Of a stretch of DNA of 64,000 bases, positions 26,831 to 35,104 are shown piece after piece. A model generated the notes under the pieces. The model saw nothing but the letters and a program-made list of their open reading frames with translations, ran no database searches and was not told the origin of the DNA. This stretch comes from Bacteroidales bacterium (GTDB taxonomy: Bacteria > Bacteroidota > Bacteroidia > Bacteroidales > JAQUTK01): contig JAQUTK010000018.1 of assembly GCA_028709785.1 (NCBI GenBank), forward strand, positions 1-64,000. The letters are read 5' to 3'. Both the position numbers and the translations under genes were made by a program. Position 1 is the stretch's first letter. Every line of letters starts with the position of its first letter.

Positions 26831-26862
26831 TTTGTTTTTCAGACTCTTTTCTTCTACTTTTG
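26831..26862 (+). promoter_or_regulatory. Promoter of the inositol-lipid operon
   Basis: TTTG (26831-26834), a 20-bp spacer and TACTTTTG (26855-26862) form a strong Bacteroidota promoter match, 46 bp before the first ATG of the operon. Confidence 0.75.
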
Positions 26863-26908
26863 TCGTTTCGTGCATTCAACAAACAGATAGCAGGACTTAA
26901 TATATCGA

Positions 26909-28450
26909 ATGAAATTTGCAATTATATCAGCGGGAGAAGGATCTCGTTTGGCACAAGAGGGGATATCTGACCCCAAACCATTAGTCCGAATTAACGGCAA
27001 ACCGATGATCGACCGGCTTCTTGAACTATTTATGGATTGTGGTGCTCAGTCGATTGTCGTGATCATCAATAATGAAGTGGAAGCGACTAAATCTCATCTG
27101 GCTGCTCTGCAAAAAAAATATCCGCTGGAAGTGGTGATTCAAACGACTGCAGGTTCTATGGAAAGTTTCTACAACCTGAAGCCTTATCTTGAAGGCGGGA
27201 AGTTTTGTCTTACGACAGTCGATACCATCTTTCGTGAGTCTGAATTCAAGGCTTATATCCGTAAGTTTAAAGAGGCTTCGGAAGATGGATATATGGCTGT
27301 GACAGACTATATTGATGATGAAAAGCCTTTGTATCTTTCCACAGACGAATCCTTGACAATCACCGGATATCACAATCAACCGGATGCGTCGACAAACTAT
27401 ATTTCAGGAGGCATCTATTGCCTTACTCCTTCTTGTCTCGATACCCTGGAGCGGTGTATGAACCAGGGAATGCTCCGTATGCGCCAGTTTCAGAAAGCCT
27501 TAGTGGAAGAAGGAAAGCTCTTGAAAGCATTTCCTTTCAGCAAAATACTGGATGTGGATCATGCGGATGACATTGCCAAAGCAGAAAAGTTCCTTCAGAC
27601 TTCCTTTGAAGTGCTCGGCGTGCAACGGGGGAGTGAGTATTCTCCTAATAAAGAGAGTAATGATGCGCGTATATTTCGGTTGGTGAAAGAACGGTTGGAA
27701 GAAAAGGGTGTCGCCGTACAGGTTGTCACCGAACGAGAGCTTCAAGAGTCAGATCTTTACGCTCCGTTTGTGTTCAGCATGGCGCGAAGGGAAGAGAGTT
27801 TACGGGTTTTTGACAAACTGGAACAACAAGGAGCTTACATTCTCAATGCTCCGTCTGGCATCCGAAACTGCGGTCGTAAAGAGATGGCGGAGAAACTCGG
27901 AGAAGCTGGAATTCCATTACCTGAGAGTCTTTTTATGGAAACGGATTCTTCATGGGAGGATGACTCTTCTGTAAGTTACCCCTGCTGGATAAAGAAAGGG
28001 GATGGCTATGCACAAACAAAAGAAGATGTTTGCTTCGTAAATAATGCCGGTGAGGCTGAGCATGTGTTTGCTGATTTAAGAAACAGACAGATTGCTTCGG
28101 CATTGATCTATGAGCATCTGGAAGGAGATCTTATTAAGTTTTACGGTGTCGGCACGGATTTCTTTTATTGGTACTATCCTTCACTTCACGAAAGTAAGTT
28201 TGGATTGGAAGCGATCAATGGCAAAGCGAAAGGATATACATTTGATGAAAAGAAGTTGATCGACCATTGTGCAAAAGCTGCTGCTTCTTTGCATCTTTCG
28301 GTGTTCGGAGGAGATGCTGTTATTTCTCCTGAGGGAGAGATCCGGATTATCGATTTTAACGACTGGCCCAGTTTCGGACCTTGTCAGGGGGAGGCTGCAA
28401 AGGCTATTGCTCAATTGGTTTTAGATAAAATGAATGGAAATGGAAAATGA
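26909..28450 (+). CDS. Nucleotidyltransferase / ATP-grasp fusion protein of the inositol-lipid operon
   Basis: A 513-aa two-part protein. Residues 1-235 are a sugar-1-phosphate-type nucleotidyltransferase: AGEGSRLAQEG with PKPLV and INGKPMIDRLL at the N-terminus, a TTVDTIF segment where the metal-binding Asp is expected, and SGGIYCL. After a linker (about 235-255) the second half resembles an ATP-grasp ligase or kinase: a CWIKKGDGYAQT nucleotide-binding lysine region, YEHLEGD, and near the end RIIDFNDWPSF, the D-x-N metal motif of the fold. The last 17 bp overlap the CDP-alcohol transferase gene, so the two are translationally coupled. Activation or phosphorylation of inositol or a related polyol head group is a reasonable but unproven guess. 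Confidence 0.82.
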   Translation: MKFAIISAGEGSRLAQEGISDPKPLVRINGKPMIDRLLELFMDCGAQSIVVIINNEVEATKSHLAALQKKYPLEVVIQTTAGSMESFYNLKPYLEGGKFCLTTVDTIFRESEFKAYIRKFKEASEDGYMAVTDYIDDEKPLYLSTDESLTITGYHNQPDASTNYISGGIYCLTPSCLDTLERCMNQGMLRMRQFQKALVEEGKLLKAFPFSKILDVDHADDIAKAEKFLQTSFEVLGVQRGSEYSPNKESNDARIFRLVKERLEEKGVAVQVVTERELQESDLYAPFVFSMARREESLRVFDKLEQQGAYILNAPSGIRNCGRKEMAEKLGEAGIPLPESLFMETDSSWEDDSSVSYPCWIKKGDGYAQTKEDVCFVNNAGEAEHVFADLRNRQIASALIYEHLEGDLIKFYGVGTDFFYWYYPSLHESKFGLEAINGKAKGYTFDEKKLIDHCAKAAASLHLSVFGGDAVISPEGEIRIIDFNDWPSFGPCQGEAAKAIAQLVLDKMNGNGK

Positions 28451-29351
28451 TCATAAGAGAGGATTAGAGGCTTCGTTTAAATCCATGGATACGGAGGAGT
28501 GGCTGGATATTCATTTCTACCGTCCGGTAGGATACCGATGGGCTCTTTTTTTTCACAAACTGGGAGTTACTCCCAATGCGATTACTGTTGCTTCAATCTT
28601 TTTAGGAGTTGTCGCTGCGATTTGTTTTGCTTATCAGGACTGGAAGGTCAATCTGGTGGGTATTTTCTTTATGATATGGGGCAATAGTTATGATAGCGCA
28701 GATGGACAACTGGCACGAATGACCAACCAAAAGTCTGAATTGGGACGAATTCTGGATGGTGTCTGCGGGGATATCTGGTTTGTCGCTATTTATATAGCGA
28801 TTTGTGTGAGACTTACTCCTGAGTGGGGCATCTATATCTGGCTGCTGGGGGCTGTCACCGGCTTTTTTCATAGCAAGCAAGCGGCGATGGCGGATTACTA
28901 CCGCAATATTCACCTGCTCTTCTTGAAAGGAAAGTCTGGTAGTGAACTGGCGCATGCGATACCGGTCAGGGAATTATATCAATCGATCTCCTTTCGGAAA
29001 GAACCCATCCGAAAAGTGTTTCATTGGTTTTACAAAAATTATACGGCTAATCAGGAACAACTATCCCCGCGTTTTCAGAAGTTCTATGCGACTGTACAGC
29101 AGAAATATGGAGATTCTATTCCTGATTCTTTGCGTGTTGAATTCAGGAAAAGAAGTAAACCTCTGATGAAATACACAAATATTCTGACTTTTAACACGCG
29201 TTCTCTCGTTCTTTTTATAAGTTTGCTGATCAATGAACCCTGGATCTATTTTACATTTGAAATAACAGTTCTCAATATTCTCTTTGCGTATATGATTTAT
29301 AGCCATGAAAAGCTTAGTTCTGATTTGACTAAACAAATAATTAAACCATGA
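28434..29351 (+). CDS. CDP-alcohol phosphatidyltransferase, probable phosphatidylinositol-phosphate synthase
   Basis: A 305-aa membrane enzyme. The family motif appears as D-S-A-D-G-Q-L-A-R, eight residues, then G-R-I-L-D-G-V-C-G-D. This fits D(x)2DG(x)2AR(x)8G(x)3D except that the last Asp follows after four residues instead of three. Several hydrophobic helices surround it. In Bacteroides a gene in the same context joins CDP-diacylglycerol and inositol 3-phosphate (recollection, not checked). The soluble middle stretch (about 175-240, FRKEPIRKVF onwards) is longer than in PgsA/PssA. The ORF has two possible starts, MEMEND at 28434 or MEND at 28440. It overlaps the next gene by 4 bp. Confidence 0.88.
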   Translation: MEMENDHKRGLEASFKSMDTEEWLDIHFYRPVGYRWALFFHKLGVTPNAITVASIFLGVVAAICFAYQDWKVNLVGIFFMIWGNSYDSADGQLARMTNQKSELGRILDGVCGDIWFVAIYIAICVRLTPEWGIYIWLLGAVTGFFHSKQAAMADYYRNIHLLFLKGKSGSELAHAIPVRELYQSISFRKEPIRKVFHWFYKNYTANQEQLSPRFQKFYATVQQKYGDSIPDSLRVEFRKRSKPLMKYTNILTFNTRSLVLFISLLINEPWIYFTFEITVLNILFAYMIYSHEKLSSDLTKQIIKP

Positions 29352-30337
29352 GTAACAAATACAGAAATCTGTTTCTGGCTTTTGGTGTTGTGGCCATTGT
29401 CATTATGCTATTCTCATTTGATATGGAGTATGATGAGCTATTGGGAAACCTGAAAAAGGCGGGATATTGGTTTCCGGCTGTTTTACTTCTCTGGGTGGTT
29501 ATGTATGCTTTGAATGCGCTGGCATGGTATCTTATTATTCGCAACGACAAGAAAAATGACATTCCGTTCATGAAGGTGTATAAATTTACAATCAGCGGAT
29601 TTGCGTTGAACTATGCCACTCCTGTCGGGTTGATGGGAGGAGAACCCTATCGAATTATGGAGACGACTCCTTATCTGGGTGCAGCAAAAGCCACTTCTAG
29701 TGTCATCCTTTATGTGATGATGCATATTTTCTCACATATTTGTTTTTGGTTTGCTTCCATCTTTTTCTTTATTGCTCTTTATCCTGTCAAGTGGGCAATG
29801 GGGGTGATGCTTCTTATCGTGGGCGCATTTTGCATGCTTGCCATCTATTTCTTTTCAAAAGGATATAAAAGTGGTATGGCGGTGAAAGGATTACGTATGG
29901 CTGCTAAGATCCCGTTCTTACGGGCAAAAGTGTCGCGCTTTGCCGAAGAGAAAAAAGAACTTTTAGAACGCATTGACAGTCAGATAGCAGAATTACACAG
30001 CCAACACAAGAAAACGTTCTATGGTTCGCTTGGACTTGAGTTTGTAGTGCGCATACTTGGATGTCTGGAGATTTACTTTATCATGAATATCCTGACTACA
30101 GATGTCAGCTTTGCCGCTTGTATTCTAATACAGTCATTTTCTTCTTTGTTTGCCAACCTTTTTTTCTTTTCGCCGATGCAGTTGGGTGCTCGCGAAGGTG
30201 GATTGGCTATTGCGGCCGGAGGAATGTCTATCAGTGGTGGCTATGGTGTATATGCAGGATTGATTACCAGAATTCGTGAGTTTATCTGGATAGTGATAGG
30301 GATGTGTTTAATGAAAGTGGGAAATAGTAAGAAATGA
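29348..30337 (+). CDS. YbhN/UPF0104-type membrane protein (lysylphosphatidylglycerol synthase TM-like), possible lipid flippase
   Basis: A 329-aa integral membrane protein with about eight hydrophobic helices. It belongs to the UPF0104 / LPG-synthase transmembrane family: the conserved segments ALNYATPVGLMGGEPYRI and FSPMQLGAREGGLAIA are visible, the second matching the family's P-x-x-x-G-x-x-E pattern. Members are proposed to move or present lipid-linked substrates. The ATGA overlap (4 bp) with both the phosphatidyltransferase before it and the phosphatase after it ties it to inositol-lipid assembly. A transport role for the product or a precursor is inference. Confidence 0.85.
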   Translation: MSNKYRNLFLAFGVVAIVIMLFSFDMEYDELLGNLKKAGYWFPAVLLLWVVMYALNALAWYLIIRNDKKNDIPFMKVYKFTISGFALNYATPVGLMGGEPYRIMETTPYLGAAKATSSVILYVMMHIFSHICFWFASIFFFIALYPVKWAMGVMLLIVGAFCMLAIYFFSKGYKSGMAVKGLRMAAKIPFLRAKVSRFAEEKKELLERIDSQIAELHSQHKKTFYGSLGLEFVVRILGCLEIYFIMNILTTDVSFAACILIQSFSSLFANLFFFSPMQLGAREGGLAIAAGGMSISGGYGVYAGLITRIREFIWIVIGMCLMKVGNSKK

Positions 30338-31053
30338 ATCCTCTGTTTAGTGATATTAAAGGAGTCATCTTTGATTATGGCGGTACGTTGGATACAAACG
30401 GGATGCATTGGGCGGAAGTGCTTTGGCGCTATTATCAACAAGCTGGCGTGCCGATCGATAAGGAGAGTTTCAAACGGGCCTATGTTCATGCTGAGCGCAC
30501 ACTGGCAAAAGAAAGGCTGATTTTACCGCATCATTTGTTTTATGACGTTCTCTTGATAAAGGTCGGTATTCAGATAGAATACCTAATCGAGAATGGCTTA
30601 TTACCGAATACATCTGAGGTTCGTAATTATAGAACGATTATTGCGGACGGATGTCATAAGTTTACTCTTTCAGTGGTTGATAAGTCGCGCGTAGTGGTTA
30701 ATAAGGTGGCGAAGAGATATAAAACAGCACTTGTGTCAAATTTTTATGGGAATATTCAAACCATTCTCAAAGATTTTGACTTATTTTGTTCCTTCGGAAT
30801 TGTTGTTGAGTCTGCTGTTGTCGGTATCAGAAAACCGGATCCGGAGATTTTCTTGTATGGAGTACGCTCTTTGCATTTACTGCCTCATGAAGTTGTGGTT
30901 GTCGGTGATTCTTTCTCTAAAGATATTGTTCCGGCCAAAGCTGCGGGGTGTAAAACAATCTGGTTGAAAGGAGAAGGATGGAAGGAAGAGACGGATGACT
31001 CTCTTCCAGATGCCATCATTACAAGCATTGAACAGTTAACAGAATTAGTATAA
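30334..31053 (+). CDS. HAD-superfamily phosphatase, probable phosphatidylinositol-phosphate phosphatase
   Basis: A 239-aa soluble HAD hydrolase. Motif I is FDYGGTLD: the nucleophile Asp is present but the +2 general-acid Asp is Gly, as in FDxGG-type HADs. Motif II is the VSNFYG segment, motif III the Lys in GIRKPDPEIF, and motif IV VVGDSFSKDI. Its position between the phosphatidyltransferase/flippase genes and inositol-phosphate synthase suggests that it removes phosphate from phosphatidylinositol phosphate, a role reported for the equivalent Bacteroides gene (recollection). It could also act on free inositol phosphate. The start overlaps the previous stop by 4 bp (ATGA); 50 bp separates it from the next gene. 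Confidence 0.85.
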   Translation: MNPLFSDIKGVIFDYGGTLDTNGMHWAEVLWRYYQQAGVPIDKESFKRAYVHAERTLAKERLILPHHLFYDVLLIKVGIQIEYLIENGLLPNTSEVRNYRTIIADGCHKFTLSVVDKSRVVVNKVAKRYKTALVSNFYGNIQTILKDFDLFCSFGIVVESAVVGIRKPDPEIFLYGVRSLHLLPHEVVVVGDSFSKDIVPAKAAGCKTIWLKGEGWKEETDDSLPDAIITSIEQLTELV

Positions 31054-31103
31054 TTAGTTGGATTTTTCCTGAAAAGGGATAATTAAAAAGGAGAATAGAA
31101 ACA

Positions 31104-32408
31104 ATGAGTGAAAAAATGAAAGTAAAACCGGCTGACGGAAAACTTGGTGTTTTGTGTGTTGGGTTGGGAGCTGTTACTTCAACCTTTATGACAGGGACTT
31201 TAATGGCTCGTAAAGGTCTGAGTAAGCCCGTTGGCTCGTTGACTCAGATGGCAACAATGCGTGTGGGCAAGGGGAAAGATAAACAGTATAAAAAGTTTGG
31301 TGAGATAGTGCCTTTGACTCAACTCAATGACATTGTTTTCGGTGCCTGGGATATCTTTCCGGATACTGCGTATGAGTCTGCTATCCATGCTGAAGTGCTT
31401 AAAGAGAAGGATATCAATCCTGTGAAAGAGGAATTGTCTGCAATCAAACCGATGCCTGCTGCCTTTGATCTTAACTTTGTCAAAAGGCTGAATGGCACAA
31501 ATATTAAGCAAGCAGACAATCGATGGGACTTAACAGAACAACTTCGTGCTGATATTCGCAACTTTAAAGCTGCTAATGGTTGCGCCCGCATTGTTGTGAT
31601 TTGGGCGGCAAGTACCGAGATCTATGTTCCGTTGAATATGGATGTCCACGGTACGTTGGCTTCCTTTGAAAAAGCGATGAAAGAGAATGATACCGAACAT
31701 ATTGCACCCAGTATGTGCTACGCTTATGCCGCAATCGCTGAGGGCTGTCCGTTTATCATGGGTGCACCTAATCTTTGTGTTGATATGCCTGCCATGTGGG
31801 AATTCTCTCAGAAGATGAATGTGCCTATCTCTGGAAAAGACTTTAAGACTGGTCAAACCATGATGAAGACTGTATTAGCTCCGGCTTTTAAGACTCGCAT
31901 GCTTGGATTGAATGGCTGGTTCTCTACCAATATCCTGGGAAACAGAGACGGTGAAGTGCTGGATGATCCGGAAAACTTCAAGACAAAAGAGGTGAGCAAA
32001 TTGTCTGTTATCGAAACTATTCTGGATGGCGAAGAGTATCCGGATCTGTATAGCAATATATTCCATAAGGTACGTATCAACTATTATCCACCACGCAATG
32101 ATGATAAAGAGGGATGGGATAATATTGATATCTATGGATGGATGGGTTATCCGATGCAGATCAAGGTGGATTTCCTCTGCAAAGATTCTATCCTGGCGGC
32201 TCCTTTGTTGTTGGATCTGGTTTTGCTGAGTGACCTGGCTTGTCGTGCTGGCAAGGGTGGTATACAGACTTGGTTGTCATTCTACCTGAAGAGTCCGATG
32301 CACGATTTTGAACATAAACCGGTGCATGATCTTTTCGAACAGTATGCTATGCTGAAGAATTCGATCCGTGAGATGGGCGGATATGAAGCAGATCAGGAAT
32401 TGGATTAA
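31104..32408 (+). CDS. ino1: myo-Inositol-1-phosphate synthase
   Basis: This 434-aa NAD-dependent enzyme cyclises glucose 6-phosphate to inositol 3-phosphate (1L-myo-inositol 1-phosphate). The Rossmann loop is VLCVGLGAVTST. Downstream blocks typical of the family are YVPLNMDVHG, SGKDFKTGQT with MMKTVLAPA, LGLNGWFSTNILGNRDG and CRAGKGGIQTWLSFYLKSP. The length lies between the short archaeal and long eukaryotic forms. As last gene of the operon it provides the head group for the lipid enzymes upstream. Two hairpins follow; the first (32431-32463) ends this transcript. Confidence 0.96.
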   Translation: MSEKMKVKPADGKLGVLCVGLGAVTSTFMTGTLMARKGLSKPVGSLTQMATMRVGKGKDKQYKKFGEIVPLTQLNDIVFGAWDIFPDTAYESAIHAEVLKEKDINPVKEELSAIKPMPAAFDLNFVKRLNGTNIKQADNRWDLTEQLRADIRNFKAANGCARIVVIWAASTEIYVPLNMDVHGTLASFEKAMKENDTEHIAPSMCYAYAAIAEGCPFIMGAPNLCVDMPAMWEFSQKMNVPISGKDFKTGQTMMKTVLAPAFKTRMLGLNGWFSTNILGNRDGEVLDDPENFKTKEVSKLSVIETILDGEEYPDLYSNIFHKVRINYYPPRNDDKEGWDNIDIYGWMGYPMQIKVDFLCKDSILAAPLLLDLVLLSDLACRAGKGGIQTWLSFYLKSPMHDFEHKPVHDLFEQYAMLKNSIREMGGYEADQELD

Positions 32409-32430
32409 TTACGATTGATACATAGAAAGG

Positions 32431-32466
32431 ATAAGGCCGCACTTCTTGTTTGTGCGGCCTTATTTT
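32431..32466 (+). terminator. Terminator of the inositol-lipid operon
   Basis: A perfect 12-bp stem ATAAGGCCGCAC / GTGCGGCCTTAT with a 9-nt loop, followed by TTT, lies 22 bp after the ino1 stop. Confidence 0.85.
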
Positions 32467-32479
32467 GTGACCTAATGGT

Positions 32480-32521
32480 AAAAAGGAAAGGGCTGCGGTA
32501 TTCCGCAGCCCTTTCCTTTTT
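32480..32521. terminator. Bidirectional terminator between convergent operons
   Basis: A perfect 19-bp stem (AAAAAGGAAAGGGCTGCGG, loop TATT, CCGCAGCCCTTTCCTTTTT) has A runs on one side and T runs on the other, so it can act on both strands. It lies 18 bp beyond the stop of the decarboxylase beta subunit and 71 bp after ino1. Confidence 0.9.
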
Positions 32522-32539
32522 ATAGAGATAGACTTCTAT

Positions 32540-33703
32540 TTACGATAAGAATCCAAGCAGTACACCTGCGGCAACCGCCGAACCAATAACACCGGCAACG
32601 TTCGGTCCCATAGCGTGCATCAACAGGTAGTTGGTTGGGTCATATTCCAAACCGACATTCTGTGAGATACGTGCTGACATTGGAACCGCTGATACACCTG
32701 CATTACCGATAAGCGGATTGATCTTGTTGTCTTTGTTAAGAAAGATATTGAAAAACTTCACAAACAAGACTCCGGATGTTGTTGCAATGATGAATGCAAC
32801 CAGTCCGAGGAAGAAGATTCCCAACGTGCTCCAAGAGATAAACTCAGAAGCTTGTGTGGACGCTCCTACGGTCATACCCAAAAGAATCGTGATACTGTCA
32901 ATTAACGGACCTTTTGCTGTATCTGCCAGACGACGTGTGGCACCACTTTCTTTGAGTAAGTTGCCCAGAAAGAGCATACCTAAAAGAGGAAGTGCTGATG
33001 GTACCACAAAACAGGTAAGCAGCAATCCGACGATCGGGAAGATGATCTTTTCTGTTTGAGATACGGCACGCGGAGGTTTCATACGGATCAGTTTCTCTTT
33101 TTGTGTAGTCAAGATACGCATGATAGGAGGCTGGATCAAAGGAACCATTGCCATATAAGAATATGCGCAAACTGCAATTGCTCCAAGCAAGTTTGGTGAC
33201 AATTTTGATGAAAGGAAGATAGCTGTCGGACCATCTGCTCCACCAATGATTGCGATACCTGCTGCCTGATTAGGTTCGAAACCTAAAAGCAGGGCTACCA
33301 TATAGGCAGCGAAAATACCAAATTGCGCTGACGCACCAACAAGAATAAGTTTCGGGTTGGAAATTAGCGCAGAGAAGTCTGTCATTGCACCAATACCAAG
33401 AAAGACGAGTGGTGGATACCAGCCCTGTCTGACACCTTGGTAAAGAATGTTGAGAACAGAACCTTCTTCATACACACCAATCTCAAGTCCGGCATTTGTG
33501 TCAAAAGGAATATTGCCGATCAGAATACCAAATCCGATTGGGATCAGCAACATCGGTTCAAAACCGTGTCTGATAGCCAAGTAGATAAAGAGTATTCCGA
33601 CAAGAATCATAATAAGACCTGTTGCAGATGCATTCGCAAATCCTGTCAGATTCCAGAAGTCACTCAAATTATTTAAAAGAAATTCTCCCATAGCATTATT
33701 CAA
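32540..33703 (-). CDS. mmdB: Sodium-translocating methylmalonyl-CoA decarboxylase, beta subunit
   Basis: A 387-aa integral membrane carboxybiotin decarboxylase that couples CO2 release to Na+ export. It shows the OadB/MmdB signatures: FLGIGAMTDFSALI, GGADGPTAIFLSSKL (with the Na+-site Asp), ISWSTLGIFF and the C-terminal NPLIGNAGVSAVPMSARI with MHAMGPNVAGVIGSAVAAG. The acyl-CoA carboxyltransferase upstream identifies the substrate as methylmalonyl-CoA rather than oxaloacetate. The ATG at 33703 overlaps the biotin carrier gene by 8 bp; MGEFLL at 33691 would leave a 4-bp gap. It is the last gene of the operon. Confidence 0.94.
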   Translation of the reverse strand: MNNAMGEFLLNNLSDFWNLTGFANASATGLIMILVGILFIYLAIRHGFEPMLLIPIGFGILIGNIPFDTNAGLEIGVYEEGSVLNILYQGVRQGWYPPLVFLGIGAMTDFSALISNPKLILVGASAQFGIFAAYMVALLLGFEPNQAAGIAIIGGADGPTAIFLSSKLSPNLLGAIAVCAYSYMAMVPLIQPPIMRILTTQKEKLIRMKPPRAVSQTEKIIFPIVGLLLTCFVVPSALPLLGMLFLGNLLKESGATRRLADTAKGPLIDSITILLGMTVGASTQASEFISWSTLGIFFLGLVAFIIATTSGVLFVKFFNIFLNKDNKINPLIGNAGVSAVPMSARISQNVGLEYDPTNYLLMHAMGPNVAGVIGSAVAAGVLLGFLS

Positions 33704-34130
33704 TTACGATCAGATCCGCACCTTCCAATACAGAATCCCCCTTGTTAACTTTGATTGCACTTACTTTTCCGTCTTTATCAGAATGGATATTGTTTTCCAT
33801 CTTCATTGCTTCCAGAATAAGAATTGTCTCGCCACGTTTGATTACATCGCCTACGTTTACTTTGATATTCAGAACGACACCGGGTAGTGGAGATTTTACT
33901 GTCGATTGGCTTTTCGCTGCTGCTTTAGGTGCCACAGCAACTTTCGGAGCTTCTACGGAGTTTGAAATTGAACGGACAATAGTACTCTGAATAGGTTTAT
34001 TGACCGGACGATCTAACTCTACACTATAGGGTGCTCCATTGACCTCTACTGTAACGATATTCTTTTCATCTATATCATTGACCGTCACATTGTAAAGGTT
34101 ACCGTTAATTCTATACTTATATTGTTTCAT
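33696..34130 (-). CDS. mmdC: Biotin carboxyl carrier subunit of methylmalonyl-CoA decarboxylase
   Basis: A 144-aa protein with the biotinylation motif EAMKMEN (K110) inside a C-terminal lipoyl/biotinyl domain (PLPGVVLNIKVNVGDVIKRG and following). A flexible Ala/Pro/Lys-rich linker (about 60-78) separates it from an N-terminal beta-rich part. It shuttles the carboxyl group from the alpha subunit to the membrane beta subunit. It lies between the gamma-subunit gene (32 bp upstream) and mmdB (overlapping), as expected for this complex. Confidence 0.94.
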   Translation of the reverse strand: MKQYKYRINGNLYNVTVNDIDEKNIVTVEVNGAPYSVELDRPVNKPIQSTIVRSISNSVEAPKVAVAPKAAAKSQSTVKSPLPGVVLNIKVNVGDVIKRGETILILEAMKMENNIHSDKDGKVSAIKVNKGDSVLEGADLIVIE

Positions 34131-34162
34131 TTTAGTTGGTTTTTAAGATTGTGATCGATGAA

Positions 34163-35083
34163 TTAATGTTTTCTCGGGGTTTCAGTCAATGTGTAGATCT
34201 TTGAACTCCATGGAGAATAGTTACGTTTCACCTTATTGATGGTTAGTACGGTATCCTCAATGTCGTGAACATTATCCTGATATTCATGTAGAGCCATACC
34301 TATCGCTGCATAAATTTCTCCGGGTGTATTCCCAAAATCTTTTTCTTTGACTTCATTCTTGTTCGAAAGTCCTTTGGATTTTATCTGATTTCTTTTGTTG
34401 ATCCAGATGGATATTTTCCCAATCAACTTGAATGAGGTGGCAAGAAGAAGAAGGCATGAAAAAACGATCATCATCGCCATTATCGCCATTAAGATTCCGG
34501 AATGGTCACGTAACTTAAAAGACTCTATTTTTGAGTTTGAGTCTTTTGTCATATTGTTGGCATTTGGAGTAACATAATGTCGATTGTCTTGTCCTTTGAT
34601 AACCCAATTTGTACTACCATCGTCTTCACGGGCATATGACTGATCTGCTGCAAGTATTCCTGCAGGTATTGTAACTTCATCAATAAGCGTTATACCATTC
34701 GCATCATAGAGACCAATCCAGTTTTCTTTTGTCGGATCAAGCAGAAAGTTTAAGTGAAAAGTCCCACGGTTAGGGAGACCATCCGCCCAAAACAATAAAT
34801 GTTGATGTGGAGGTATCTCTGTTAATATGTCTTCCTTTGGAATAGGATACATCTTAGGATTATTCTTGTCGTTCGTCAAGAAACAACTTTCTACATTTAC
34901 AGATCCGAAAGATGAGTTATACAACTCAATCCAGGCACTGTGTACACCATAATTATCTTGAAAGTTTGTTTCATTGGTGATCATAACCTCGTTAATCCTA
35001 ACACTTTTGACTCCTTGAGCTTCAGCTCTCGGGCAAATTATTAAGAGCAGAACGAAGAATACCCCGATTGTTCTTTTATTCAT
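34163..35083 (-). CDS. Decarboxylase gamma-like subunit (OadG) fused to an exported lamin-tail domain
   Basis: A 306-aa protein. After a signal peptide (cleavage near RAEAQG), residues 25-165 resemble a lamin-tail domain: VRINEVMITN, AWIELYNSS, HLLFWADG, LYDANGITLIDEV and SYAREDDGSTNW are the usual strand motifs. A single membrane helix follows (about 197-222, MAIMAMMIVFSCLLLLATSF), then a charged cytosolic tail with TPGEIYAAIGMALHEYQ, the OadG-type segment. The gamma subunit normally stabilises the decarboxylase complex and is under 120 aa, so this one carries an extra periplasmic domain. It sits exactly where a gamma subunit belongs, between alpha and biotin carrier. What the lamin-tail part binds is unknown. 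Confidence 0.85.
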   Translation of the reverse strand: MNKRTIGVFFVLLLIICPRAEAQGVKSVRINEVMITNETNFQDNYGVHSAWIELYNSSFGSVNVESCFLTNDKNNPKMYPIPKEDILTEIPPHQHLLFWADGLPNRGTFHLNFLLDPTKENWIGLYDANGITLIDEVTIPAGILAADQSYAREDDGSTNWVIKGQDNRHYVTPNANNMTKDSNSKIESFKLRDHSGILMAIMAMMIVFSCLLLLATSFKLIGKISIWINKRNQIKSKGLSNKNEVKEKDFGNTPGEIYAAIGMALHEYQDNVHDIEDTVLTINKVKRNYSPWSSKIYTLTETPRKH

Positions 35084-35104
35084 AACAAATATCAGTTTAA
35101 AAGA

